Assembly (NCBI GenBank): GCA_002633005.1
Contig: NMRA01000243.1
Location: forward strand, 294,449 to 358,448
Direction of reading: 5' to 3'
Length of the DNA stretch: 64,000 bases
From: Phoronis australis
Lineage: Eukaryota > Phoronida > Phoronidae
The notes beneath the pieces were generated by a model, which was not told the origin of the DNA, did not search any database, and saw only the letters and a list, made by a program, of their open reading frames with translations. A program made the position numbers and the translations under genes. Shown in pieces: positions 36,701 through 48,600 of this stretch; positions within the stretch are counted from its first letter, which is position 1; every line of letters begins with the position of its first letter.

Positions 36701-38073
36701 GTTTTACATATAAGCCCAGCTAATGTCCCTTGCATAGGCCCATGCGTTAATTAGCATATAGGCGCGTCTGTTTTGACCACCACTTGCCTTCTAATCGCAA
36801 TTTTTTGCATTTCCCTCTGTATCTATGAAGTTCCTTGACGTATTTTCAAGAAATTTGGCAAAATAGTTTAATTTGTATTACTGTATTGCCGCCTTTAGAC
36901 CCATAGGCCTGTATCCGAATTGATGTTTTTTGCAGCCTTGTTTTACCCAAGTGGTTCTCATATTGGCACGTTTTGCATACAAGCGCATTTCCGCGCAGTT
37001 GCCCACTGACGTAATGGCGCGGCAATATGGTAGTTGTGTGGAGCGTGTGACTAAATTTCTGACTTAAGCCTTAAATTTCTTTTCGTGAAACAGACCTCTG
37101 AGCTTAGGAAGAACTGACAGACTGTTACTGCTAGAGGCAGGGGTGTGTGAATGAAATGGCCAGACAACTTGTAGTGACCTGGTGTGGATTGTTACTGTCT
37201 GCTGGAGGCAATGGTGTGTGCATGACGTGGCCAGACACTTCTAGCGCCTGGTCTTGCACCATGACACACTGCCAGTTCTTCTCAAGCACTTGAATCACTT
37301 CTTGTCTGCGAAATGAATAAGTCAAGATCTCTTTTGTCCCGGCTAGTCAGCAAAATCAAGTTCTTTAACTCTAGGAGGGTTGATCATCTTTAAAGGAGAA
37401 ATCAATTATTGTTCTTGATGTTACGTTTGGTAAACATACAGGACACTGTTATCTTGGACATGCATTTTTTGTGTTAATTACTGTTTGCCTTTTGTCTATT
37501 TACTATCCGTGGAATAAAAGAAAATGACATTGACGGCTCGGCAAAGGACCTGCATACTGGCTCAGCAGTCACTTCGTTTAGGAAACATAATGTCCTACTT
37601 GTTGTTGAACACAGTCGTGTTTACTCAATGGAAGTGAATGCAGAGTCGAGATGTGGGTCTTGTGTTGGGACATTCACTTGGTTTTATCGTGTTCCAGGGA
37701 TGGTACATACTTACCAAAGGTGCATTAATAAGCACAGAAAATTGTCTTGACTAGACAACCGGGGATCTGCATTTTTACTAAAATGATAACATCAAAGACG
37801 GTCCGTTTCCCCTTTAAGTAATCTGATCGTAGTTAATAACTGTTAGTAGGCCAAAGCAGAGTTTTGAATTGTCAAAGGTGATAACTTGCTGTACCAGTTT
37901 GAAAATTGGAATTTGCTTTCAGCGAAGCGGAACTTCAAGACTTCATCAACAATTTGTTTCACAAGACCATGGACCCCAGTGCTTCCCATACTTCCCAGAA
38001 GAGTGCACCGCCTCACAACCAAAGCAGTCACTCCACTTCAAAGAAGAAGCGTAAAAACAAGAAACGACACTGA
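26448..38073 (+). CDS. DNAJC14: DNAJC14, ER-membrane J-domain co-chaperone, complete CDS (11 coding exons, 798 aa)
   Basis: The exons are 26448-27786 (ATG at 26457), 28151-28256, 29426-29601, 32064-32115, 32920-33004, 33649-33717, 34260-34319, 34921-35088, 35731-35832, 36234-36331 and 37923-38073. All phases agree and give 2397 coding nt. The product has a low-complexity Ser/Pro/Asn-rich N-terminus (about 1-440), hydrophobic spans near 461-497, and a J-domain near 550-615 with HPD at 580-582. A zinc-ribbon-like CxxC pair (Cys649/652 and 671/674) follows, then the DNAJC14 hallmark [20 protein letters not shown] and VYDITE, and a Lys/Arg-rich tail ending KRKNKKRH. Human DNAJC14 has the same order in about 700 residues; the extra length is in the N-terminus. 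J-proteins stimulate Hsp70 ATPase; DNAJC14 works on the cytosolic face of the ER in membrane-protein export. It is convergent with the GOLM-like gene. Confidence 0.95.
28151..28256 (+). CDS. DNAJC14: DNAJC14 exon: first membrane segment
   Basis: The acceptor is catgttttcag and the donor is CTGGC|GTGAGT. It encodes [13 protein letters not shown] followed by [17 protein letters not shown]. Confidence 0.85.
29426..29601 (+). CDS. DNAJC14: DNAJC14 exon: second membrane segment and linker
   Basis: The acceptor is gtattggttgcag and the donor is AACTG|GTAGGT. It encodes [20 protein letters not shown] followed by a basic linker with [14 protein letters not shown]. Confidence 0.9.
29683..30785 (+). 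repeat. Dispersed repeat with internal CCTAGTGGC monomers, DNAJC14 intron
   Basis: Begins TTTTTATGCGCCCACATATT and ends near CGCGTTGCTCTTG. CCTAGTGGCAATTTTAG or close variants recur at about 29931, 30067, 30227, 30372 and 30393, each set in a loosely conserved 130-190 bp block (GTATCTTCAAAA, GAACGGATTTTCATGAAATT). A GTCC/GGCGTCC microsatellite lies at 29727-29806. A shorter copy in the same orientation is at 2866-3235. Confidence 0.7.
32064..32115 (+). CDS. DNAJC14: DNAJC14 exon: J-domain start
   Basis: A 52-nt exon between accctacag and ACAG|GTAATA. It encodes [17 protein letters not shown], leading into J-domain helix I. Confidence 0.88.
32920..33004 (+). CDS. DNAJC14: DNAJC14 exon: J-domain with HPD
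   Basis: The acceptor is attccttttcag and the donor is AAG|GTGGGT. It encodes [20 protein letters not shown] then [11 protein letters not shown] is the Hsp70-contact tripeptide. Confidence 0.95.
33649..33717 (+). CDS. DNAJC14: DNAJC14 exon: J-domain helix III
   Basis: The acceptor is tccctgtag and the donor is CCG|GTAAGT. It encodes [20 protein letters not shown] then GDP, the usual helix III pattern. Confidence 0.93.
34260..34319 (+). CDS. DNAJC14: DNAJC14 exon after the J-domain
   Basis: A 60-nt exon between ctgttcag and TTG|GTAAGT, with [12 protein letters not shown] replacing the common R..YD end of J-domains. Confidence 0.9.
34548..34688 (+). repeat. 28-bp minisatellite, five near-perfect copies
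   Basis: The unit GATCTACAGGTGTTTACATC followed by CTGAATGT is repeated at 34548, 34576, 34604, 34632 and 34660 with essentially no divergence. It lies in a DNAJC14 intron, 230 bp before the zinc-ribbon exon. Confidence 0.95.
34921..35088 (+). CDS. DNAJC14: DNAJC14 exon: zinc-ribbon-like region
   Basis: The acceptor is gtctttgcag. The donor is GAG|GTCTGT, which deviates from consensus. It encodes [12 protein letters not shown] and [14 protein letters not shown], matching the vertebrate C..CQGKHRR and YCAECN block. Confidence 0.93.
35731..35832 (+). CDS. DNAJC14: DNAJC14 exon: conserved C-terminal core
   Basis: The acceptor is actcttccag and the donor is CAG|GTACCG. It encodes [17 protein letters not shown] and [16 protein letters not shown]; the vertebrate counterpart has the same residues at most positions. 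Confidence 0.95.
36234..36331 (+). CDS. DNAJC14: DNAJC14 exon: variable C-terminal region
   Basis: The acceptor is tgttctccag and the donor is TCCAG|GTGGGT, phase 2. It encodes [18 protein letters not shown] and a His/Ser/Arg-rich stretch. Confidence 0.9.
36580..36990 (+). repeat. Diverged ~300-bp tandem duplication in DNAJC14 intron
   Basis: TTTAGGCCCATGGGACTGTA with CCGAAATGATG at about 36595 reappears as TTTAGACCCATAGGCCTGTA with CCGAATTGATG at about 36893. Both are followed by GTTTTNACCCAAG and CATATTGGCAC. Confidence 0.6.
37923..38073 (+). CDS. DNAJC14: DNAJC14 terminal exon
   Basis: The acceptor is tttgctttcag. It encodes [18 protein letters not shown] (compare the vertebrate DLQDFLSRIFQ) and a Lys/Arg-rich tail, with TGA at 38071-38073. 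Confidence 0.93.
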
Positions 38074-38753
38074 ACAGAATGGATTTAGTCTGATAACCTG
38101 TCTTTTGGCGCTGATCATTCAAACATTACTAGTGTTAAGTATCATGAACTCTGCTCAAATTGTTTTGCTTATATTTTGTGCATTTAGGCAGCTTGTGATT
38201 TCGGTCAAATAGCACCAACAAAGGTTGAATCACATGCTGCAGATGTGAAATATTTGTTCGACTCGAGAGGCACTGAATTTCGTTTCACTGTACACATATT
38301 ATTTTGTGGTCACTAGGGGCTTTAAATTTTCTACCCATGTTCTAGTGACTGTTAAGTCGAACCTTAGTTTTTATTTTATCCTTGCATCATCATCTCGGCT
38401 CAAATGTCGATTAGTTGTGGATGCCAAATTGGCCATATTTTGCCCTTCACATTTCACGCGAACAGCAAGTCTCTCCTTGAACTGTGCTTCAGTTTTCTCA
38501 TGTGAACTCTTGGTGTTATACCCGTTTTAAAGTATGCTAGGATTTATGAAGTCGGTATAAGTTCTAAATATGTGCTTCTATGTAACGTTTGTCTGCACAA
38601 AAAGCCTATATCTACACGCGATGTATAATGCCCAAATACAAATAGGATAATATATAAGGTAGTTTTATGTACATAGAAGAACCTGGATTTAAAAGTATCC
38701 TGCAATGTTTGTATTTTTAATAGTACTGTGTAATCGCTGCCTGGTTGAGTAAA

Positions 38754-38808
38754 AATAAATTACCACTTTTGTTTCCAATTATTCTGGGTCCGTACAAATT
38801 TGAATAAA
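38754..38808 (+). terminator. Probable DNAJC14 polyadenylation signals
   Basis: AATAAA occurs at 38754-38759 and again at 38803-38808, about 700 bp after the stop codon. The second is followed by GTGT/TTCG sequence. Either would give a 3' UTR of normal length. Confidence 0.55.
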
Positions 38809-40001
38809 ATGTGTAGGTTCGTCATACACCTCCCTACTGCAACTACAGATCAAACTTGCTTTCTTTGTCTTTTATCATTCACGGACATAAAAGGTGCATT
38901 CCTTTCGCCTGTAACAAAAACTTGTTCAGGGCACACTCCAATTTTTTAATGCTTCCCAACACACCAGTGGCAGGTGGGGGAGAATGCCTTACAACATCAT
39001 CGGGATCTTTAGGCTTTCACTCATTGGGGCGTTCTCAAGTTGACCCTAACTTGTTCAATAGGATACCAAACGAACAATTTTGGCCAGTTGACAGATGCAC
39101 AACTGATGAACTCCAATGAGGTACTGTTTGAGTGCCTGTTCTCTTTTGTTCAATAATTGCTTTGACTATTCTCTAAGATCTGGGCTGTGGTGTTGAAGAT
39201 AAAAGATAAGCTATAAACTGTTTGAACATGAACCAATAACAATATTCTGAATTTCTTGTCAAATACTGATCATGTTTAGTTTTTGCATCACCAAAATCGC
39301 CCAACTACAACCGGAAGTTAAGAGAACCTTTTCTGTCTGATAGCATAAGTTTTGGTAACTCCTTGAAGCCTGGTAGATAATTAGCCCGCATATTGTCATA
39401 CCACACAAAATACTGCACTCGGCAGTTAACAAAGGAGCCAGATGTTAGCAGTTCAGAAACCGCATAGTCTCCTTACTCTCCTAAAGTCATTGAACAGGAG
39501 AAAGCTCTCTGACTAATGGACTCTTGAGCACCTGGCTTGTTATTTTAGTTATGCTTTGTATCATTTCAAAGCTACAAGTTATCAAATTTGTACTCATCGT
39601 GTAAAGTTTTAGTATTAAATTCCAAGTAGGTGGTGCAACAAGTTCACAATTTTTAACCCTGTTCCTTCACCCACGCAACTGCTTATCAAGAAGATATTTT
39701 TCGAAACCCGCAAGACACGAAAGTAATATGCCCAAAGTATTTTCAGGCTAGGTGGTTCACATACCACATTAATAACGAGTGTATATGCAATTTTGACTGT
39801 TTATTCCGAGGAACGAGTCACGACTTCCCCAAATTGCTGAATTAAGTAGCAGCACTAAATAATCAAATCCCTATTTACCTTCCCACGGTGCTGTGCTATA
39901 TACCAATCAAGCGTAAAACAAATAAACAGCATGCTTGCAGAAACCTTAAAAAGTGGGTAATCCATGCGTCAATTACCTATGCCTCGTGCAGTTATGGTCC
40001 G

Positions 40002-40084
40002 ATATAACGTGCCCGAATTTTGAGAACCAGTTTTCTCCACTGAATAACGGCCATCAAACTGGTTCTCAAAATACGGGCACGTTA
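40002..40084. mobile_element. 86-bp palindromic MITE, second copy
   Basis: Starts ATATAACGTGCCCGAATTTT and carries inverted AACTGGTTCTCAAAA. Read on the minus strand it aligns along its full length with 26329-26414. Confidence 0.75.
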
Positions 40085-41211
40085 AACCAGACTATTGCCC
40101 CTCGGGAATGCACTTACACACCAAACACAAGGTACTGTATTACAGATGTATGCACCGTTGTTTTCAGACTCGTCGAGTCTTGTGAAATCAGTTCCTGATT
40201 GTACAGTAGTCGGCATACTAAACTAAACGGACTTCAGCAGAACCGTGTCAGTCTTTGTCTTACTGAATGCTCTTTGTATTAGAATTATTTAGCAGTCAGG
40301 CACCAAAGCATGGATCGATTCTGACGAAACTTATCCAGAATCGAAACGAATTGCTAATATAACGAAATGAGTATTGAGCCGCACTTTTGTGTGTCGAAAC
40401 TTTGTTAAAATTCACCATTGTCCAGGCCAACAGTTCACAAATAACGGACTCCAAGCTTTCCGTAACAACCCAAATTTTGTAAAACTCGAACAAAATAACA
40501 CCTACATATTATAAAAATACGAAATAACTGTTAACAAATCCACCACCATCTCTCAATCAAAGCTGCTAGATCTGCTCTATGCCGGGGGACCACTTTCCAC
40601 TATACAATTGGTCACCACTTGTACCTCACTTAGAGAAGTAGTTTCTATGCTTGGAAAGAACTGACAGTTTCTTAAATGGACATTCTCAACAAGTAATTTT
40701 GCAGAAATTGACAGTAATGGTCGAGAATCGAAACCACTAGCTCTGCAAATAGTAGTTGAATGCTCTGCGCCGAACATAATCCCACATGGTAGATAGCAGA
40801 GTATTTTATGGCAAAGTCAGTGGAATTGATTTCAGCAAATGTGAGGCAAACAACGGCGACAATTGGCGATAAAATCACCACAACAACAAATTTTGTTATT
40901 CTATAACTCACCCAACAATAACCCCAAAAATATGTTTCAGGCTGTAGAAAAGAAGCTTTTAATTGTCTATTTCTCGACACAATGGCTACAACACATACCC
41001 CGTGATGATAAACCAACTTGTAGCATTTGGTCTCCAGTAATAACCAACTATAAGTTCTTTCCAAGCCATGAAATCGCCCTTAGTTTGAATAACAACACTT
41101 GGTCTAAATCGCGATATTTTTAAGCAAGCAAGGCATATTGCAGCCTTAAGAAAATGCGGTTCAAATAAACACGAAATTATGGATTTCCTATCGAATAACG
41201 AAGAACCAGTT

Positions 41212-41452
41212 TATGCGCGCAACCAGCCTAAAAATGACGGGCTCAAATTTTTGAGAATGTGGACCTTTTCTAAAATTCACAGGGTACGTTCAGAGCTATC
41301 AATTAGGTATTCGCTGAATTTTTGTAGTTCCTGCTTTTTAGTGGACTTTTTACTCATCTCCTTTTTTCGGTGTTTTTGTTTCTCTGAGGTGGACTTTTAT
41401 GCCCACTTCGCCAAACTTTGTTTGAGCCCCCCCTCCTGGGTGCACGCATGCA
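41212..41452 (+). repeat. Dispersed 250-270 bp repeat, copy 2
   Basis: Runs from TATGCGCGCAACCAGCC to CTGGGTGCACGCATGCA with the same internal blocks as 6782-7052. Confidence 0.65.
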
Positions 41453-41828
41453 GTTGCACTGGTCATTCTGAATCCTAAAGAACAACATCCGTACAAGAGA
41501 TGGCAAAATTATTTCCATGCCTTCAATTATACTACAAAGTATCCACTAGATTCCTAGAGTAACACAGTGACGAACCTGTTCTCCATAACACAATGACATC
41601 AATAATATTCACAAGCCATTAGATAAAATAGTACACCCAGTTGATGGCAGTTTAGTCTATATGTCATTTTAAATGCATTCGACAAATACACTGCCACTAA
41701 TTTAATGCGACACATTAATTATATTTAGAGATAATTATACCACCAACTAAAGCTCACCATTGAGATTGTGTCGTAGTTTCACTACTGGAATGTTCCGAGT
41801 GACAGGTGACTAAAGCAGGCACACTACC

Positions 41829-41834
41829 TTTATT
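41829..41834 (-). terminator. Probable GOLM-like polyadenylation signal
   Basis: TTTATT on + is AATAAA on the minus strand, 96 nt downstream of the stop codon at 41932-41930. Confidence 0.5.
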
Positions 41835-41929
41835 AAGTAGACGAAGACACGTCCTGACATGTCTGCCCACTCCCACCCATCAGCAACCCAGACGTGTTGC
41901 CCACCCCATCTCAGATCCACCAACTCTTC

Positions 41930-42602
41930 TCATCTAGCACCCACAGGTTCATCCTCCTCAGTCAAATCTTCCTCTCCTACCTCATGATCTTCATCAACAT
42001 TCCCCGCTCTACCGTTGTTGTCCCTCTTCTCATCCAAATCCTCCTCATCATCAAACTTGTCTTCATTCAACTCTATCGTCACAGTCCCACTCTCCTTTTG
42101 GCCCAATGTACTGCTACCACCCTGTCGCCGGCCATCACCGACCCCTGCAGAAGTAGTAGAGCCACCTCGTCTCTCTACCCCAACCTCTGACCCAATGTTC
42201 CCATTTTTCCCACCCAACTCTCCACCAGTATTTCCTGGTGTCACCACCACACTGTTACTCCCATTATCCCCCTGCTCTTTTGACTCAGTGCTGACCACTG
42301 ACTGCTGCACTACTGTGCTGTTACCTTGACGTTGCTCCTTTATCCCCTGATGTTTCGCCTGTTGTTGTTGCTGATCTTGTTGCTGTTCTTGACTCTCTTG
42401 TTTTTCAAGGTCATGTCCCTGCTGGACCTGCCCCTGTTGCTCTACTTGTTGTTGCCCCTGTTCTTGCTGACTCTGCTGCTGCTGTTGCTGAGGTGGTTGT
42501 TGCCCCTGTTGTTGTATTTGTTGTTGTTGCCAGTTTGTCTGCAGCTTTTGTTGCATCACATAGCCCAAACTATCCGCAACGTCCCTCTTTGTTATGCTGT
42601 GC
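41930..42602 (-). CDS. GOLM-like exon 5: Gln-rich region and acidic tail
   Basis: The acceptor ctggttgtag gives AA|G and HSITKRDVADSLGYVMQQK in frame. Then come about 90 residues dominated by Gln, a Gly/Ser-rich part and an Asp/Glu-rich tail, with TGA at 41932-41930. CAG/CAA mixing at 42330-42560 makes length variation plausible. Confidence 0.85.
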
Positions 42603-45600
42603 CTACAACCAGTACACCCATAACTGTTAAAACCCAAGACATGACACGCCACTATGCTGTTAAGTTAAAAAGCTAGCTAACAAAATAGCTGGTTTGGCAA
42701 AGTATATACCTGAACAGCTTCCAAAAGCAAGTTATAATTAAACCAAACCACCAAAACTACCTCATACAGTCTCCAGGCAACAAGAAATCCCTCAACAAAA
42801 GCCGCTCGTGTAAGTCTCACTGATTTTATAAACTTTGCATAGAGTTGCTAAAACAGCTGTTTAAGGTGGATGAGGATCACTGATCGTTACAGTGCAGGGT
42901 TTGGTTTAGTAATCTGCAGGTCACCAATGCGACCTCAGATTGTGTTAAGCGACCTGAAAAAATTTCAAGTTGCCAAGCAGACATCCGAGCACGTGCTCAA
43001 AATACTAGAGGACGAACGTAATTGGTGAGGAGTCAGAATTGTTCGGCAAAAATTGGAAGTGCCCATTCATAACTCATGCACAATTTGGCCGTCTGCATTC
43101 CGTTAGGTAGAATTGGCCAAATGCATGAGACACACACTTGCCATGTACTGGAATTCCGTATGAAGTCATCCTGACGTCACAGGACAGGGAAGTATTCCCC
43201 TCAAAAACATGGCTGCCAACATTTGCCGATCACCAGTGCGACATTCACGGTAAAAACAGACAATGATAATTTGTGATCTCAATTTATGTCTGAATATTCG
43301 ACGAAATAAAACAACAAATTGTAGGTTTATATGAAACTTATTAACCGGGAATGTTACAATTTTTCATTTAGCTGTTAATTGTTCGCACCCACATACGGAG
43401 TTTCCCCGTTTTGGTGACCTGGAAATTTTCCTAGGTCGCATTTGGTGACTTGACAAGCATAGGTAAGTTAGAAGTGACAAAGCCAAATTTTGAGAGAGTT
43501 CCACGATTATACATCACGTTGTTGTAGTCCCTACAATCTGACATTTCAACAAGTTGGATTTCGCTTCAAGGGTAAAATCGCTGGGTCCAGTTTCATTAAA
43601 CTTATACGAGATTCCCATACGAGTTATGTGATTTTGCGCCTACTATTATGTATTAGCAGGAATGCCTTCCTGTTATTAGGTTTTGAATCTGGCTTAAACG
43701 GTTCAGCCCTTAATTTTACAATAATATTGAATATTATTGTAATAACATTGACAGCTGGAATATTCACTAATTCCAACAGCATGCCCCATAGGTGATAAGA
43801 AGAGGTCAACAAAAGGAGTCAATAGTTAATACTTGCGGGGGCAAAAATCCATAATTAATATTCAGCGACTTGCCAATGGCACTGTGCAGGAAAGTAAACG
43901 CATTCAGAAACACATGGTTCCATACTAGTCTCCTGTTCATTAGCATTTGTCAAAAACCTCAACATGATCATCACAGAGAAATACGACAGTAACCTCCAAG
44001 CCTGAATACAGGGCTACGGTCAACAATGAATGTGAAAGTTGATATCATAGCCACCTAGACAAAACATTGCTTTGTTTAGAAACAAAATACAATTAGTGTT
44101 TAGGATGACATCGACACAGATAATTTTATATTTCCGAGGCATATTTCCTCATAGTTTGGACAAGATATAGACGCGCAGTAGGCTTTAAATTGAACCGAGG
44201 CCTACAATTTTCAGTACATAACACTACACAAACAACAGGCTACCCGAACAACACAGCTGCCACACTCTTCAACACAGATTTTGCTATTTTGTCTAGGTCC
44301 TGGACACATGTTGCGAAGTGTCAAAATCCGTCAGGATAGTAGAGTATAGCCACCAAACTTGGGCACAAATTGATCGGCGATAGAGAAAACAACTGCTGAA
44401 CAGAGTGGTTCATTGCCTTGAATCGTCAAGTTCGCATCAAACACGATGGGCAAAGGGAGCGAATTCTGTCTTCCAGAAATGAATCGGGCAAATGTCTGCG
44501 GACTAAAGTAAAATCAACTGGACATTCTGAAACAAATCAGACTCAGTCCAATGGACAACACTTAACAGAATCTCTGCAAACACAGTTCCTCAATTACAAA
44601 TATCTCTCCCAAATTCGATAGACTCAATTCACCGACTCACAAGCACGGCTCACCAACTGCCAAATATGCCGCTGGACTCACAAAACACATCTTACACACC
44701 CCAATAACATGCCTTACACACCTAAAAACCGCACGGAGAGCACGCAACCTGTTTGTGACTCCAGGCAGATATTAAAGAAAGAGTAACCTGTGTTTGTGAA
44801 TACAGCACTGAATTTTGTAGTTGGCGATCTGTGTTCGCGAGCATGAGCTGGAATTTGTGAACTGCTGAGCTGAGTATCAGGTCTATGAGCTGTGTGTTTA
44901 TAAATGAGGCACTGTGTTTATAAGTGCAAAAACTGAGTTGTTCCGATATCTCTAACAGATGATAAAAATCAATAATATACAAATAGTAACCTTGATCTAT
45001 GAATTGCAGGCAAATATCCATTTAACAGCTGCTAAAGTGCAGCTGTATAAAAGCCCATGCATATGTATTCAAAATCATTCTTAAGTTAGTAAATTTGTGG
45101 CACCATTTCAATGGTAAGGACACATAGTTACTTACTATTGCGGGTTATCATTGATTTTTGTAGTGTTAAGCCTGGGGTAACACATTCACCGATATTACAA
45201 CTTACCGTAATCGTTCGGGTTAACGCCCTGGGCGGTTAAATTGGCGAATCCAAAAAATCGGGGGAGGGCGGTTAACCGAGCAGTGGGCGGTTAAATCGAA
45301 AATCCACTTAAAGTCGGGGATGGGCGGTTAACTGAGCATGGGCGTTAACCCGAACGATTACGGTAACTGAACTGGAATAACTATCATTCACACTATAAGA
45401 ACTGTTACAGCCCTAGTGAGTGATTTAGTTGCTAGTCGCCAGCACCATTGAATTTGGTCCCTGTTTTAACCATTACTGCAGCGGTGTTTATTCTCAGAGG
45501 GTGGTGACTGTGCAACTGCTTGGCAAACCACCTTCACAGAGTACTACATACGCGCACCGAGCCTAAAAATTGGGGGCTCAAATTTTTGGGAAATGTGGAC

Positions 45601-48600
45601 CTTTTACTAAAAATAAAAAANAAAGAGCAGCCTGTGTTTGTGAATACAGCACTGAATTTTGTAGTTGGCCATCTGTGTTCGCCAGCATGAGCTGGAATTT
45701 GTGAACTGCTGAGCTGAGTATCAGGTCTATGAGCTGTGTGTTTATAAATGAGCCACTGTGTTTATAAGTGCAAAAACTGAGTTGTTCCGATATCTCTAAC
45801 AGATGATAAAAATCAATAATATACAAATAGTAACCTTGATCTATGAGTTGCAGGCAAATATCCATTTAACAGCTGCAAAAGTGCAGCTGTATAAAAGCCC
45901 ATGCATATGTATTCAAAATCATTCTTAAGTTAGTAAATTTGTGGCACCATTTCAATGGTAAGGACACACAGTTACTTACTATTGCGGGTTATCATTGATT
46001 TTTGTAGTGTTAAGCCTGGGATAAAACATTCACCGATATTACAACTGCAATGGAATAGCTATCATGCACACTATAAGAACTGTTACAGCCCTAGTGAGTG
46101 GTTTAGTTGCTAGTCGCCAGCACCATTGAATTTGGTCCCTGTTTTAACCATTACTGCAGCGGTGTTTATTCTCAGAGGGTGGTGACTGTGCAACTGCTTG
46201 GCAAACCACCTTCACAGAGTACTACATACGTGCACCGAGCCTAAAAATTGGGGGCTCAAATTTTTGGGAAATGTGGACCTTTTACTAAAATTAAAAAACG
46301 AGGTACGTTCACAGCTGTGAATTGTGAATTTGCCGAATTTAGATAGTTCCAGCCTTTTCAGTGGACTTTTGTTTCGTTTTCTACTTTTTTCAGAGTTTTT
46401 GTTTCTTTTAGGCGGACCTGTTTGCCTATTTCGTTAGAGCCTCCTGACACCCCCTGGGTGTGCGCATGTACTAACCATGCTACAGTACAGTTTTTTCACA
46501 ACAAGATTTATACAACTACTTGCTGATAAAGGTGCTCCAATTCTGAGTCTTAATATAACATTTGCGTGGTACAAGCCACGGTAGTAACAGACTAAAATTT
46601 TCTTAGCCTTCACTTCAGGAGAAATTTGACAAAATAGACTTTCACTTGTCAGCCATATTGTGACCTAAATAACTGGAAGAATTACCGTATAGTCTTTAAA
46701 CCCATTTTAAACGTTATTACGACAAACACGCGTTATGTCAATGATAGTGAATTTCTCATTTAGACCATTTACCAATATAGAATTCCTCTTGACATTTTTT
46801 TCTTCACTCATTTACTGAGCGTCACAGTATGACACAAATACAATTATCTAAAAAATGGTCTAAAAAGTTGCTTTAATTAATGGTGGAAAGCAGATTTACA
46901 TATGCTGGAATAGGCTGTATTCAATATACCTAAGACATTAACCATGTACATACGGTAAGAAATCTTCACTAAAGGAGTGGAAAAAATGAATTCTATCCCA
47001 CAATTCATGAATTTTATCCCATAATGCATCATTCCAAAATCACCGACCAATCATCTCAATGAGTGCCATGTTGCTAGGTTATGCTAGCATACATGCAAAA
47101 CACTCTCCCTTCACTCGTGAAATTTTGTCTGGTTTTGCCTGCTCTTGGTTTCACGTTTAAGTCTAATGTATACTTACTTTTCCTGATCCTCGTTATTTGC
47201 CTCCTCTTCATTATTAGCCTCCTTTTGAACCAGTGCTTTCACGCTGTCAGCACCAAGCTTGTCACGAACTTTCTTCAGCAGGTCCAACTTTGCCTTGTCT
47301 ACACTGGTCTGTAGCTTTGTATTGCACTCCTCACTGAAACAAAATAGTTCACAAAGCATCAACAGCGCGTTTTAACCAAAGTCGCAATGTCCCTTCACAG
47401 CCATGAGAGTGATCGTAGGCAAGACATTGCAAACGAGGTGCAAAATTGAGCTGACACACTTGTTTTCCATGGTAATTTATTCATTGATTGACTAATCTAA
47501 CATCGACTGACCATAAAAAACACAATATTGTACTACACGGCACAAAAACTAATAAACGATAGGTTATAAGCTAAAATAATTATAGATGGCAAATAAGACC
47601 ATAAACATACAGTGAAGTTAAACAAAAAAGGACAATCAATGTAAGTTTGACTCGAAAAACTGGATACTAATTTCCATCATAATCCACCTACATGGCGTCA
47701 TTCAAAAATTAATGTATATTGCCCACAGACATGAACAGCAGGCTATGATAGGCCATAGTCCATTCGACTCTAGGAAGCCTAGAAAATCACTTCTGTGGCT
47801 GAGCCCAACTTTAAAGAAAAAGTTTAAAAAATAATTCTGCAAGCCTGCACCCTACCCGGAATCAAAAATTTTTGTCAACCTGAATACCGTTGCATCTAAA
47901 CACTTCAGCCTTGTTACAGTAATCCTTTTTACTGAAACAGATAACCAAAATGCTCTTTACTTTAGCACACAGTATGGCCAACAAGTGATCTTGTCAATGT
48001 GCTCAGCAAAAGTGAGCATTAAGAGAAATGAGCAAGTTTATTCTTGGAAACTTTTTTGAAATTGACTTTTGAACATCTGCAGATGGGTTTAATGCAAAGT
48101 TCCCGTTGCCACCCAAAAGTGGCCACGGAGGTGAAAGCTAGGGGAGCTGGGACTATGGCTTATGACGAGCAATCACTGGGGCCAACATTGATGGGAGAGA
48201 TTTATTTGTTGTGAAAGGGGAGACACACAGACATGAACAACTGTGCAGAATTCAGTAACCCAAGGACCTTCACTAGAACCTCACTAAAATCTATCCAAAA
48301 TCGCGTGTTTTCATTTAAAATACACAGCAATATCTCACATTATCTTTCTTTTTAGCGACGTCCTAGCGTTACCAAACTCTACACAGGATATACAAGCAAT
48401 CAACTGTGCTGTGTGAGATTTATTTCTTGTGAAAGGGAGACATACAGACAATCATGAACAGCAGACTATACGAGCCATCAGGCCAACTGTGCTTGGGAGG
48501 TTTATTTCTTGTGAAAGGGGAGAAAAAGACACATACAGCAGGCACAAGCAGTCAGACCAACAGCGCTGTGTGAGATTTATTTCTTGTGAATGCGGAGACA

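Larger units (their letters stand above)
38074..41929. other. Convergent intergenic space between DNAJC14 and the GOLM-like gene
   Basis: Contains the DNAJC14 3' UTR to about 38.8 kb, a copy of the 86-bp MITE at 40002-40084, the terminal-inverted-repeat element at 41212-41452 and the GOLM-like 3' UTR. The minus-strand AATAAA at 41834-41829 lies 96 nt after that gene's stop. A 130-codon minus-strand frame at 41064-40672 overlaps a dispersed repeat and is not accepted as a gene. Confidence 0.55.

Noticed and set aside
40672-41064. 130-codon minus-strand frame with hydrophobic segments
   Set aside because: It overlaps sequence related to the stretch near 3241-3400 (shared AACAATAACCCCAAAA and GACAATTGNCGAT), so it is repeat-derived. 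No splice context or known domain.
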